64,000 bases of DNA from an uncultured Eubacteriales bacterium (lineage in GTDB: Bacteria > Bacillota > Clostridia > Oscillospirales > Ruminococcaceae). Positions within the stretch are counted from its first letter, which is position 1. Each line of letters begins with the position of its first letter. Made by a program: the position numbers and the translations under genes. The notes under the pieces are model-generated. The model searched no databases. It was not told the origin of the DNA and saw nothing but the letters and a program-made list of their open reading frames with translations. Of the stretch, positions 34,212 through 42,688 are shown one piece after another. The DNA is taken from positions 1 through 64,000 of the forward strand of contig OMXI01000003.1 of NCBI GenBank assembly GCA_900314975.1, in the 5' to 3' direction.

Positions 34212-34973
34212 TTACCACTGCATTGAGGACAGCCACGAATTGACCTGCGTCTCGCGGCTCTTTTCCTTGTCCTGCTCAAACGGCGGCATTGTCATTTCAC
34301 CGCTGACCGTGCCGTCCTCGATGTAGATAAGGCGTGTGGCTCTGACCGCGGCTCTGACGTCGTGCGTTACCATAAACACCGACTGACCCTTTTGGTTGAG
34401 CGCGGTGAGCAGGTCAAGCACCTCGACGGTATTGCGCCTGTTGAGTGCGCCCGTAGGCTCGTCTGCAAAAAGCACACTTGGCTCGCTGATAACGGCTCTG
34501 ATTATCGCACACCTTTGCTGTTCACCGCCAGAACACTGCGACGGAAGATGCGTTTTAACCTCGTCAATGCCCATTGTTTCAAAAAGCTCCTGCGCTTTTT
34601 TATCTGTCTGTGCGGCAGGTACGTTCTTGTCAAGATACGCGGGAACAACGACATTTTCAAACAGCGTCATATTGCTGACAAGGTGCATTTTTTGAAAGAC
34701 AAAGCCAAAGTCCTTGCGGCGCAGAAGAGTAAGCTCTTTTTCCGACATCTTGACAAGGTCGTTTCCGTTGTAGATAACCTCGCCGGAGGTCGCCCTGTCC
34801 ATACCGCTCAAAGCGTAAAGAAGTGTCGATTTGCCGCTGCCCGACGCGCCCATTACGACAGTGAGGTCGCCCTTGTACACATCAAGGTCTACCCCCGTGA
34901 GAACGTGGTTCTGCACACCGTTTGCGGCAAAGGATTTACAGAGCTTTCTTGCTGACAGTATAGTTTCTTTCAT
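34212..34973 (-). CDS. ABC transporter ATP-binding protein (LolD/MacB class)
   Basis: About 253 residues from MKETILSARKLC at 34973, preceded by GAAAGGAATCAACACC. Walker A GASGSGKST, signature CSGGEQQR, Walker B VLFADEPTG and the H-loop VTHD are all present. ADEPTGALNRR is typical of the MacB/LolD/FtsE subclass that works with FtsX-type permeases. Promoter with direct repeats at 35024-35058. Confidence 0.93.
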   Translation of the reverse strand: MKETILSARKLCKSFAANGVQNHVLTGVDLDVYKGDLTVVMGASGSGKSTLLYALSGMDRATSGEVIYNGNDLVKMSEKELTLLRRKDFGFVFQKMHLVSNMTLFENVVVPAYLDKNVPAAQTDKKAQELFETMGIDEVKTHLPSQCSGGEQQRCAIIRAVISEPSVLFADEPTGALNRRNTVEVLDLLTALNQKGQSVFMVTHDVRAAVRATRLIYIEDGTVSGEMTMPPFEQDKEKSRETQVNSWLSSMQW

Positions 34974-35023
34974 GGTGTTGATTCCTTTCTTTTGTCCTCG
35001 CATTGTTTTACTGTTGTGAGTAC

Positions 35024-35058
35024 AGTATAGCACGCGCAACATTAAGAAGTCTTTAAGA
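35024..35058 (-). promoter_or_regulatory. Direct-repeat promoter of the ABC operon
   Basis: Minus strand TCTTAA (35053-35058), N5, TCTTAA (35042-35047), 12 bases, TATACT (35024-35029). The 11-bp period matches response-regulator half-sites and parallels the htrA promoter. The HK gene starts further upstream, so the kinase/regulator pair encoded next door is the obvious candidate. Confidence 0.6.
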
Positions 35059-35115
35059 TTTGAAAAAAGTGCAAGACAAAACCGCCTTCAAAGTGAAAGC
35101 GGTCAGTTTTATCTT

Positions 35116-36264
35116 TCAGCTGTTTGTATCCTGCGGGATAGTGACGGTCACCTCAAGCCCCTTGTCCCTGTTTTCAAGCACCACATTGCCGCCCGACTGC
35201 TGCGCGATATACTTTACTATATAAAGCCCAAGCCCAGAGCCGCTCTTTCCGTCCGTATTGGAGCCGCGGTAGAACTTATCAAGCACGAACGGCAGCTCGC
35301 TGTCGGGTATGCCCTGCCCGTAGTCGCGGAAATGCACCGCAAACATACGGCTCTTTTTGGTGAGGGTGATATCCATTTTGCCGCCTGCGTATTTCTGCGC
35401 GTTGCCGATAAGGTTGCCCACAAGCTGTTTCAGCCTGTTTTCGTCGGCACACACGGGCGCGGTGAAAAGCGGCTTTTCAAAGTGTATATCACCGCCGACA
35501 GACGACTCGCTGACCGCGCTTTCAAGCAGCTGCACAAGGTCAAAGTGAGTCGGCTCCATTTTCAGCGCGCCCAGCTCGCCTATCGAGTGGGTTATCATAT
35601 CTCCCGTTATCTTTGCGATCTCCTCGCATTTTTTGCTGATAACATCAAGATAGGAGTACATCTCCTCGGTGCTTGAATAAAGCCCGTTGACGAGCGCCTC
35701 GGAGTACGCGCTTATCGACGCAACAGGCGTTTTGAGGTCGTGCGAGAGCGAGGCGATAACGGTTTTGTTATTTTCAAGTGCCTCCCTTTCGCAGCTGCGC
35801 GATTTGATTATCTCGCGGCGCATACTGTCAAACGCCCAGGTGAATTTGCCGAAATAGTTGCCGCGCTCAATGTCAAGCGCCTCGCTGAAATCTCCCAGCG
35901 CTATTTTGTCGGCAAACTTTTCAAGCCTGCGGAAAGGCTTTAGAATGCTGAAATAGATATACGTGATACAGCCGTTTACGATAACCACCGCGACTGCGCA
36001 GACTATCCATATGCCGACGTTTGAGCCTTCCCTGCGGCTGTTTTTGGCAAGGCGAGCGTCTGCTTTAAGCTGCTGCGCCTTTAAAACGGCTGCCTGCGTG
36101 TCGCCCGCATTTATAAGGTTTTCTATCTCTCCTGCTGTGACCGCGTAGCTGCCCTCGGCTTGCGGCTCGTATTTGTCCGCACGAGATGCAGCTGCCACCG
36201 CAAGTGCTGCGGCTATGACCACCAGCGACAGCAAAGCGCCGATAATAAACGGTTTAGCCCTCAC
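35116..36264 (-). CDS. Sensor histidine kinase
   Basis: About 382 residues from the GTG at 36264 (four-base overlap with the regulator stop, GTGA). Two transmembrane segments (about 6-26 and 84-106) enclose a short extracellular domain of about 57 residues. A HAMP-like linker (108-155), HisKA with H175 in SLSHDLKTP, and HATPase with NLIGNAQKYA, DYGQGIP and GSGLGLYI follow. The small sensor domain suggests detection of a membrane-related signal, possibly through the transporter. Neighbouring transporter and htrA promoters hold repeats fitting its partner. Confidence 0.93.
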   Translation of the reverse strand: MRAKPFIIGALLSLVVIAAALAVAAASRADKYEPQAEGSYAVTAGEIENLINAGDTQAAVLKAQQLKADARLAKNSRREGSNVGIWIVCAVAVVIVNGCITYIYFSILKPFRRLEKFADKIALGDFSEALDIERGNYFGKFTWAFDSMRREIIKSRSCEREALENNKTVIASLSHDLKTPVASISAYSEALVNGLYSSTEEMYSYLDVISKKCEEIAKITGDMITHSIGELGALKMEPTHFDLVQLLESAVSESSVGGDIHFEKPLFTAPVCADENRLKQLVGNLIGNAQKYAGGKMDITLTKKSRMFAVHFRDYGQGIPDSELPFVLDKFYRGSNTDGKSGSGLGLYIVKYIAQQSGGNVVLENRDKGLEVTVTIPQDTNS

Positions 36265-36968
36265 CTGTCCGTCACCTCCAGCACATAGCCGACCTTGCGC
36301 ACCGTCTTTATGTACTTCGGCTCGGCAGGGTCGTCCTCCAGCTTTTCGCGCAGCCAGCGTATATGCACCGCGAGCGTTGACGGCTCGACCTCGGTGAAAG
36401 CGCCCCACACGGCTGCGAAAATCTTCTCCTTTGAAACGGCAGCGTTTTGGTTCTCGCAAAGGTATGCCAGCAAGTCAAACTCGCGCAGCGAAAGCGTGAC
36501 GGGTTTACCGCCTTTTTCGACTGTACGGGCGGTGATATTGACGCGCACATCGCCAAAGCAGACTGTCTTTTCCTCGGTGCTGTTTTTGAATGTTCTGCGC
36601 AAAAGCGCGTTCACCCTTGAAAGCAGCTCGCGCATTGAGTACGGCTTTGGCAGATAGTCGTCGCCGCCGATGTCAAAGCCTGTAACGCGGTCGTCCTCGC
36701 TCGTTCTTGCGCTTGCAAAGATAACAGGCACGCTGCACGCGCTGCGCAGCTGTTTGCACACGTCAAAGCCCGTACCGTCAGGCAGGTTGACGTCCAAAAG
36801 CACAAGGTCAAAGCTGCTGCCTGCCAAAAGCTCAAACGCGCTTTCGCAGGTGTGCGTAACGGTCACGCTGTAGCCGTAGGTCTCAAGCATTTTCTTTATG
36901 ATGAACGAAAGCTCCTTGTCATCGTCCACGATAAGTATTTTTGCACGAAGGTCTGATATATTAGCCAT
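36261..36968 (-). CDS. OmpR/PhoB-family response regulator
   Basis: 235 residues. Receiver acid pocket DDD (15-17), phospho-acceptor D59 (LLLDVNLPDG), ASARTSEDD threonine/alanine switch region, KP near residue 109. A winged HTH DNA-binding domain (about 140-230: REFDLLAYL, VSKEKIFAAVWG, VHIRWLREKLE) ends in VRKVGYVLE. It is encoded between an AraC-type gene (8-base overlap) and its kinase (4-base overlap). Likely binds the 11-bp period repeats upstream of the ABC operon and htrA. Confidence 0.93.
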   Translation of the reverse strand: MANISDLRAKILIVDDDKELSFIIKKMLETYGYSVTVTHTCESAFELLAGSSFDLVLLDVNLPDGTGFDVCKQLRSACSVPVIFASARTSEDDRVTGFDIGGDDYLPKPYSMRELLSRVNALLRRTFKNSTEEKTVCFGDVRVNITARTVEKGGKPVTLSLREFDLLAYLCENQNAAVSKEKIFAAVWGAFTEVEPSTLAVHIRWLREKLEDDPAEPKYIKTVRKVGYVLEVTDR

Positions 36969-37725
36969 TGCCTTTCACCTCGATAAATTCGCTGCCCGTG
37001 AAATGAATGTCACGGTATTTTTTGGGAGTCATACCCGTCTGCTTGCGGAAAGCCGCAGTAAACGCGCTTTGTGACGAGTAGCCAAGGGATATGGATATTT
37101 CAAGGATAGTAAAATCCGAAAAGCGCAGAATGTTTTTGGCGGTGTCAATCTTGGCTTTGATGATGTAGTCCTTAACGCCCATTCCAAGCTCTTTGGAGAA
37201 CAGCTTTGAAAGGTAGCTGGGGTTGAGCTTTTCGCGCTTTGCAAGCTGTTCGAGCGTGACGTTCTCGTGCAGATGCTCGTAGATATAGTCTGCGCAGCGC
37301 TTGACGTGCAGCGACATTGCCGCGCCCTTGCGTATCTCCTTCATTCTTTCGGCAAAATCAAGCTGGAACTCCTCCATTACATCAAGCACCTCGTCGGGAG
37401 TGCGGCACTTGTCGCCGCGCCTTATGTAGATATCGCTCAAGGTGTAGGCAACGTTATGCTCCATACCCGCGTCAACGCACATACGCGTTATTACCGCAAC
37501 GCCCACCACGAGATGATATATCACGTTGCGCAGCGGGTCGTCGGAAAGCTGTCCCTTGCCCTCGTAGAAGGTATCGCGCGGCTGCTTGAAGGATTCTTTC
37601 AAGGTGTTGACCTCGCCCTCTATAACCTGCTTATAGCGACCTATCTCGTCGTGAAATGCAGGTCTTGCAAAGCCTGTCTCCTTTTGCACGAACAGGCGGT
37701 AGTTAAGGTCGCGGTTGGTGTTCAT
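36961..37725 (-). CDS. AraC-family transcriptional regulator
   Basis: About 254 residues from MNTNRDLNYRLF at 37725 (GGGGAGGCCTT upstream). The C-terminal double HTH is complete: HENVTLEQLAKREKLNPSYLSKLFSKELG and the second FTILEISISLGYSSQSAFTAAFRKQTGMTPKKYR. The N-terminal about 150 residues are helical, like the DUF-type sensor ends of YSIRK/AraC regulators, and have no cupin pattern. It is the first gene of an operon with a full two-component system, an unusual layering. The promoter has repeated TTTTGACAAAAA boxes. Confidence 0.9.
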   Translation of the reverse strand: MNTNRDLNYRLFVQKETGFARPAFHDEIGRYKQVIEGEVNTLKESFKQPRDTFYEGKGQLSDDPLRNVIYHLVVGVAVITRMCVDAGMEHNVAYTLSDIYIRRGDKCRTPDEVLDVMEEFQLDFAERMKEIRKGAAMSLHVKRCADYIYEHLHENVTLEQLAKREKLNPSYLSKLFSKELGMGVKDYIIKAKIDTAKNILRFSDFTILEISISLGYSSQSAFTAAFRKQTGMTPKKYRDIHFTGSEFIEVKGNG

Positions 37726-37752
37726 AAGGCCTCCCCTTTCTTGCTGACTTTT

Positions 37753-37800
37753 GCATATTGTATCATATTTTTGACAAAAATGCAACGGTTTTGACAAAAA
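37753..37800 (-). promoter_or_regulatory. Promoter of the AraC-RR-HK operon with 12-bp direct repeats
   Basis: Minus strand TTGCAT, 17 bp, TACAAT (-10 at about 37758-37763). The 12-mer TTTTGACAAAAA occurs twice (plus coordinates 37769-37780 and 37789-37800), 20 bp start to start, overlapping the -35. Autoregulation is plausible. Confidence 0.6.
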
Positions 37801-37858
37801 TGTTTTTAGCGCAGAGGTATTATTATAACAGTAAGGAAAGTAAATATCGCATTAAAAA

Positions 37859-37895
37859 ACCGTACTGTGAGCATTTTTCGCAGTACGGTGTTTTT
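37859..37895. terminator. Terminator downstream of the C39-like gene
   Basis: ACCGTACTG / CAGTACGGT nine-base stem, long loop, T-runs on both strands. It terminates the minus-strand sirtuin/C39 operon. Confidence 0.75.
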
Positions 37896-38252
37896 TTATT
37901 CTATTGTCAGCTCCCAGCAGTATCTGCGCGCGCACTCGGGAAAATCGTCAAGCACGCCGTGTTCGGGGTCGTAAAAGACTCCGTCTGCGTACAGCGACCA
38001 ATGCCAGCACCTCGGCGTTTCAAGGCTCAATAGTGCAAGACCGGGCAATTCTTCCTTTGTCTGCACCTGTCTGCGCTCGTGCGACATTGTGACCGCGTGG
38101 CTCTCAAAATACTCACGCATTTGCTTGAGCGTGGTTTCCCTGTCATTATCAAGTTCACGCGCCACCTGCTGCACGGGCAGTCCCAGCACCATAGCAAGCA
38201 CTGCCTGTCCGCACTGCAAATCGGTCGGCTCGTGGATATATTCTATCTTCAT
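37896..38252 (-). CDS. Small papain-like (C39-type) cysteine peptidase homologue
   Basis: 118 residues. The pattern DLQCGQAVLAM puts a catalytic cysteine at C14 after the classical DQxQCG-like turn; WHWSLY gives histidine H84 and YDPEHG the aspartate D95. Gly/Asp in VFYDPEHG is typical for C39 double-glycine peptidases and BtrH-like proteins. It has no transporter domains, so it resembles stand-alone minimal forms. ATG overlaps the sirtuin stop (ATGA). Substrate unknown. Confidence 0.68.
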   Translation of the reverse strand: MKIEYIHEPTDLQCGQAVLAMVLGLPVQQVARELDNDRETTLKQMREYFESHAVTMSHERRQVQTKEELPGLALLSLETPRCWHWSLYADGVFYDPEHGVLDDFPECARRYCWELTIE

Positions 38253-38956
38253 ACCGTTATCTTGTCCAGCACCTCGCCCACCTTGTCGTGCAGCACAAGG
38301 TCACAGTTGCTGTCGACAGATGTCGGGTCACGGTTTATCACAACGAGATATTTGCCCTTGAAATAGCGCACAAGTCCCGCCGCTGGGTAAACGGTCATCG
38401 ACGTACCCGCGATTATCAGCATATCACAGCTTGCAATTGCCGCAACAGCGCCGTTTACGGTATCGTTGTCAAGACCTTCCTCGTAAAGCACAACGTCGGG
38501 CTTGATTATGCCGCCGCACTCGCACTTGGGTACGCCGTCGGAATTTATTATCGCATCTATGCCGTAGAATTTGCCGCACTTGGTGCAGTAGTTGCGGTGA
38601 ACGCTGCCGTGCAGTTCATACACCTTTTTATTGCCCGCAAGCGTGTGCAGACCGTCGATATTCTGCGTAACGACGGCGGTGAGCTTGCCTGCTTTTTCAA
38701 GCTCTGCGAGCTTCAGGTGCGCCTTGTTCGGCTTTGCGCCTTGGCATATCATCTTGTCGCGGTAAAACTTGAAAAACTCCGCGGTGTGAGTTTCAAAAAA
38801 CGTATGGGAGAGCATAGTTTCGGGCGGATAGTCGTACTTTTGGTTATACAGCCCGTCAACCGAGCGAAAATCGGGTATGCCGCTCTCGGTAGAAACGCCC
38901 GCACCGCCGAAAAACACAATGCTTTTTGAATCGTTTATCATTTCCTGCAAAGTCAT
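38249..38956 (-). CDS. cobB: Sirtuin, NAD-dependent protein deacylase
   Basis: 235 residues. GGAGVSTESGIPDFRS NAD motif (17-32), TQNIDGLH (98-104), catalytic H116 in ELHGSV, zinc tetrad C124/C127/C145/C147. It removes acetyl or longer acyl groups from lysines using NAD+. A conserved pair of active-site residues for succinyl-lysine (Y/R) is not obvious, so deacetylation is the safest call. ATG follows AAAGGAGTGCTTTGTT. A weak hairpin lies in its leader. Confidence 0.93.
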   Translation of the reverse strand: MTLQEMINDSKSIVFFGGAGVSTESGIPDFRSVDGLYNQKYDYPPETMLSHTFFETHTAEFFKFYRDKMICQGAKPNKAHLKLAELEKAGKLTAVVTQNIDGLHTLAGNKKVYELHGSVHRNYCTKCGKFYGIDAIINSDGVPKCECGGIIKPDVVLYEEGLDNDTVNGAVAAIASCDMLIIAGTSMTVYPAAGLVRYFKGKYLVVINRDPTSVDSNCDLVLHDKVGEVLDKITV

Positions 38957-39392
38957 AACAAAGCACTCCTTTCAGATGTAAGAAATAAGAGGCAAGAACT
39001 GCTCTTACCTCTTTTAATTATAACCCCCAAAGCTATGATTGTCAACCGCTTTCAGCCATTGCAGCATAGTGTTTCTTCACCTGTCAATCGAAAAAAATAA
39101 AAGCGTAAATGTTTTAATATATTATAGAATTTATGTATATAACTGTAAGCATCAATTGTATTTACAGCCCTCTGCAGCACGGACATTTAAATTCGCTGTT
39201 TATTTGCACAGCAAAAATGGGTAAAAATTGTGTAAATACACCAATATTCTTGCTTGTGTCCTTGACAATATGTAAAAGTAGTGGTATAATAGCTAAAAGA
39301 GTATGTATGTGCGAAATACATAAATATTTTATTAAGCATTTGTATGATTTTTGTATACCTTTTCAAATACTAATCGTCAGGAGAGTCTACTT
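38957..39392. other. Intergenic 436 bp with divergent control elements
   Basis: Holds a hairpin at about 38988-39014 (AAGAGGCAAGA / TCTTACCTCTT) in the sirtuin leader and the strong promoter for the 39393 operon at 39262-39290. About 100 bases of the operon leader follow with no evident riboswitch. No ORF of convincing quality. Confidence 0.5.
39262..39290 (+). promoter_or_regulatory. Consensus promoter of the kinase/vWA/phosphatase operon
   Basis: TTGACA (39262-39267), 17 bp, TATAAT (39285-39290). All positions match consensus. The transcript would have a leader of about 95 bases to the ATG at 39393. Confidence 0.88.
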
Positions 39393-40445
39393 ATGAAGTG
39401 TGAAAACTGTCAGGCAGAGCTTACCCCTACAAGCACAAAATGTGATAAATGCGGTGCTCTTATTTTACAGAACGTTGAAGGCTTTGACAACACAAAGGAG
39501 ATTGAGCGCAGACTTAAGGAGATGCTCGAAAAATACGGCAAGCGTATAGTTCTGAACAATCTCAAGTTCGTTGCACTGCTCAATGACACTATCCCCGAAT
39601 TCGACAAGGAGCGCAGTCTGCTAAAGAGCATGATCGAGGCTAACGTTGTCAAGAACATGATAAAGGAAGAAACTCCCGATATGGCGATAATGAAAGCCAA
39701 GAGCTATATGCTGGGCAAGCTGTTCATCGCCGAGAATGCTGCGGAGTTTGTTGTGGTGTGCTTTGCTTATATGCTCAACGCACCGTACGTTTCGCCTTTG
39801 AGAACAAAGGACGATGACGAGATAAAGAAGGAAGAGGAAGAAGCTCAGGAGCAGGAGCGTTTCAAGACCAAAAACATTATGGAAAAGGTGTTTACAAAGT
39901 CTAACGCCCTCAAGTACAAGATCTTCAAGAACGTTGACGTTCCCGAAGGCTATACTATGATAGATGACTTCTGCTTTGACAAGTACGGCATCAAGACCGT
40001 TAAGCTGCCCGATACCATTCTGAAGATCGGTGAGTATGCTTTTTCGGAGTGCAAGAACCTCAAGGGCGTTTCACTTCCCGATTCACTTCGTATAATCAAG
40101 CAGGGTGCGTTCAGTGACTGCACAAAGCTTACGGTCATAAATATACCGCAGGGTGTTCTGGAGATAGAGGACAACACCTTCCAGTTCTGCAAAGAGCTTG
40201 AAAAGGTTGAGATACCCGAATCCGTCGGAAGCATCGGTGCGTCGGCATTCCTTGGCTGCGAAAAGCTAAAGAAGCTGTTTTTGCCCGACAGCATAAAGTT
40301 TATCGACGAGGACGCTTTCTCTTACTGTCCCGAGCTGACGATACGCTGCTATGCAAATTCATATGTACACAAGTACTGCCTTACAAACGGTATCGACGTT
40401 GAGACCGTTTCTATCGGCACTGACTTGAAGACAAAGCAAATTTAA
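39393..40445 (+). CDS. Zinc-ribbon plus BspA-like leucine-rich-repeat protein
   Basis: 350 residues from MKCENCQAEL (39393; CAGGAGAG upstream). Zinc ribbon with C3/C6/C17/C20. A helical middle (35-165) with a strongly acidic stretch EEEEAQEQER. The C-terminal half has about five BspA-type LRR_5 repeats (for example KTVKLPDTILKIGEYAFSEC). LRR_5 repeats mostly serve protein binding. No signal peptide, so it is cytosolic, unlike surface BspA proteins. It is first gene of an operon with kinase, vWA, PP2C and deaminase-like genes, so it may be the substrate adaptor. Confidence 0.8.
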   Translation: MKCENCQAELTPTSTKCDKCGALILQNVEGFDNTKEIERRLKEMLEKYGKRIVLNNLKFVALLNDTIPEFDKERSLLKSMIEANVVKNMIKEETPDMAIMKAKSYMLGKLFIAENAAEFVVVCFAYMLNAPYVSPLRTKDDDEIKKEEEEAQEQERFKTKNIMEKVFTKSNALKYKIFKNVDVPEGYTMIDDFCFDKYGIKTVKLPDTILKIGEYAFSECKNLKGVSLPDSLRIIKQGAFSDCTKLTVINIPQGVLEIEDNTFQFCKELEKVEIPESVGSIGASAFLGCEKLKKLFLPDSIKFIDEDAFSYCPELTIRCYANSYVHKYCLTNGIDVETVSIGTDLKTKQI

Positions 40446-40459
40446 GGGAGGACTAATTG

Positions 40460-41803
40460 ATGACAGAACTTAAAGTCGGCCAGGAAGTCGAGCTTGAATA
40501 CGGCGGAAAGGCCAAGGTTCTTAAAGTTATCGGAAGCGGCGGTCAGGGTGTCGTTTATCTGGTAGAATTCAACGGAATGCAGTGGGCTTTGAAATGGTAC
40601 GATGTCAATAAGATAAAAAGACCTAAAGAGTTCCGCGAAAATATTCAGAACAACATCAATGACGGCGCACCGAGCAATAAATTCCTGTGGCCAAAGTACC
40701 TTACCAAAGTTACCGAGGACGGCACGTTCGGCTACCTGATGGAGCTTAAACCTGCGAGCTTCGATTCGTTCGTTGATATTCTCAATACATACAAGCTCGT
40801 AGTCGACCCGCTTTCAGGCAGAGCCGTAAAGAAAAATGTACGCTTCACAAGCCTTTACGCTATGGTAACGGCTGTGATAAATATAGCAAACGCTTTCAGA
40901 CAGCTCCACCGTGCAGGTAAGAGCTATCAGGACCTTAACGACGGCGGTTTCTTTATCAATGTTGATACGGGCGCTGTTCTGGTGTGCGACTGCGATAATA
41001 TCGCACCTGACGGAAGCAACTTCGGTATCGGCGGTAAGCCGGGCTATATGGCACCCGAAGTCGTAAGAGGTACCACAAAGCCTAACGTTCAGACGGATAA
41101 GTATTCGCTCGCTGTCGTGCTGTTCAAGCTGCTGTTCAGAGGCGACCCGATGGAAGGCGAAAAGGTCATCAAGGACATCTGCCTTACAGAGTCGTCAGAG
41201 CTTAAACACTACGGTCAGAATGCGGTGTTCGTTTATGACCCGAATGATGCTTCAAACAGACCTGTAAGAGGTATCCACGACAATGTTATCAAGTTCTGGA
41301 GACTGTACCCCGAGTATATCAGAGAGGCTTTTACCGAGTCATTTACCACAGGTATCAAAGAGCCTAACAAGCGTATAATCGAGAACGAATGGCAAAAGCT
41401 GTTCATCAGACTCAGAAGTGAGATAATCATGTGCGGCTGCGGCAGAACAAACTTTACCTCTATGTTTGTTCCGATAGACGAAAAGACCTATCAGTGTCCG
41501 AAGTGCGGTATGAAGTTCGGCTCACTCGGTTTCAGCAACCGCTCGTACAGAATGCCGCTGTATATCGGCTGCAAGTTCTACAACTGCGAGATCGACCCCG
41601 ATTCAGACGATTTCCTCACGGTTGCGGGCGAGCTTGTCGAGAATACGCTCAAGCCGGGTGTTCTTGGTATCAAGAACGTTTCAGGCAGAACATGGCGCGT
41701 TAAAATGCCCGACGGCACATTCTACAATATCGAACCCGGTAAGGGCTTCCCTGTATGGGCAGGTCTTGAAATAGATTTTGGAAATATCAAGGCACAGATT
41801 TAA
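40460..41803 (+). CDS. Divergent Ser/Thr protein kinase with C-terminal zinc ribbon (TerY-P-type)
   Basis: 447 residues from ATG 40460 (GGGAGGACTAATTG upstream). Glycine loop GSGGQG (25-30), ATP-binding lysine K45, catalytic aspartate D158 in SYQDLND, metal site written CDCDN (176-180) instead of DFG, and APE at 198-200. The HRD histidine/arginine are Y/Q and the usual asparagine after the catalytic aspartate is glycine, so activity should be tested. A zinc ribbon (CGCGRTNF ... CPKCGM, about 322-350) follows, then a beta-rich end. The layout matches the kinase of the described TerY-P triads. Confidence 0.85.
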   Translation: MTELKVGQEVELEYGGKAKVLKVIGSGGQGVVYLVEFNGMQWALKWYDVNKIKRPKEFRENIQNNINDGAPSNKFLWPKYLTKVTEDGTFGYLMELKPASFDSFVDILNTYKLVVDPLSGRAVKKNVRFTSLYAMVTAVINIANAFRQLHRAGKSYQDLNDGGFFINVDTGAVLVCDCDNIAPDGSNFGIGGKPGYMAPEVVRGTTKPNVQTDKYSLAVVLFKLLFRGDPMEGEKVIKDICLTESSELKHYGQNAVFVYDPNDASNRPVRGIHDNVIKFWRLYPEYIREAFTESFTTGIKEPNKRIIENEWQKLFIRLRSEIIMCGCGRTNFTSMFVPIDEKTYQCPKCGMKFGSLGFSNRSYRMPLYIGCKFYNCEIDPDSDDFLTVAGELVENTLKPGVLGIKNVSGRTWRVKMPDGTFYNIEPGKGFPVWAGLEIDFGNIKAQI

Positions 41804-41839
41804 GTCAAACCGAAAGTTTTTATAAAAGGAGTTTTATTT

Positions 41840-42646
41840 ATGAGCAAAAATGATAACATCAAAGAGAACACACAAGGTGCAAGCGTTCTTGATTTTGATG
41901 ACGACGATCCCCTCAGCGCCACAAGCGTTTCAAAGAAAAGCTTGGTTATATTCTTCCTGATCGATACATCAGGAAGTATGAGAGGTACTAAGATGGGTGA
42001 GCTTAATACCGTTATGGAAGAGCTTATCCCGGAGATCCGCCGCGTTGGTGAAGCTGACACTGACGTTAAGCTCGCTGTACTTACCTTCTCCACAGATGTT
42101 AAGTGGATGTATTCACAGCCTATCAACATCGAGGACTTTGAGTGGACAAGACTTAACGCCGAAGGCGTTACCAGCATGGGCGCTGCTTTCAAGGAGCTTT
42201 CTCTGCGTATGTCAAGAAACAGCTTCCTTAACTCGCCTTCCCTCTCGTTCGCACCTGTTATCTTCCTTATGACAGACGGCTATCCTTCCGACGACTATCA
42301 GGCCGGTCTGAAGGCTCTGCAGTCAAACAGCTGGTACAAGTTCGGTCTTAAGGCTGCACTGGGTATCGGTCAGGAAGCTAATGACGATATGCTCGCAGAG
42401 TTCACAGGCACAAAGGATACTGTTGTTCACGCTTATTCAGGCGGACAGCTCGCACAGATGATCAAGGTCGTTGCCGTTACCGCTTCGCAGATAGGCAGTA
42501 AGTCTATGACTCTGTCTACAGAGACAGGCGAAGAGATCGAGAACGAGGACGTTTATGCTGCAAAGCAGAAGCTTCTCGGTCAGCAGATCCAGGAATTTGT
42601 CGGCGACCAGAACAACGGAGACGTTCCTTTCGATATCGGTTGGTAA
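41840..42646 (+). CDS. TerY-like vWA domain protein
   Basis: 268 residues. A short disordered acidic head (DFDDDDPL) then a vWA domain with complete MIDAS: DTSGS (42-46), threonine in GVTSMG and the aspartate of MTDGYPSD. The C-terminal about 60 residues (ETGEEIENEDVYAAKQKLLGQQ) are a helical tail. No signal peptide. In TerY-P triads such a protein works with kinase and PP2C encoded beside it, as here. AAAAGGAGTTTTATTT precedes the ATG. Confidence 0.88.
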   Translation: MSKNDNIKENTQGASVLDFDDDDPLSATSVSKKSLVIFFLIDTSGSMRGTKMGELNTVMEELIPEIRRVGEADTDVKLAVLTFSTDVKWMYSQPINIEDFEWTRLNAEGVTSMGAAFKELSLRMSRNSFLNSPSLSFAPVIFLMTDGYPSDDYQAGLKALQSNSWYKFGLKAALGIGQEANDDMLAEFTGTKDTVVHAYSGGQLAQMIKVVAVTASQIGSKSMTLSTETGEEIENEDVYAAKQKLLGQQIQEFVGDQNNGDVPFDIGW

Positions 42647-42688
42647 TTTCTCTGAACTCAAATCTAATCGTAAAGGAGAATAGTCCCA

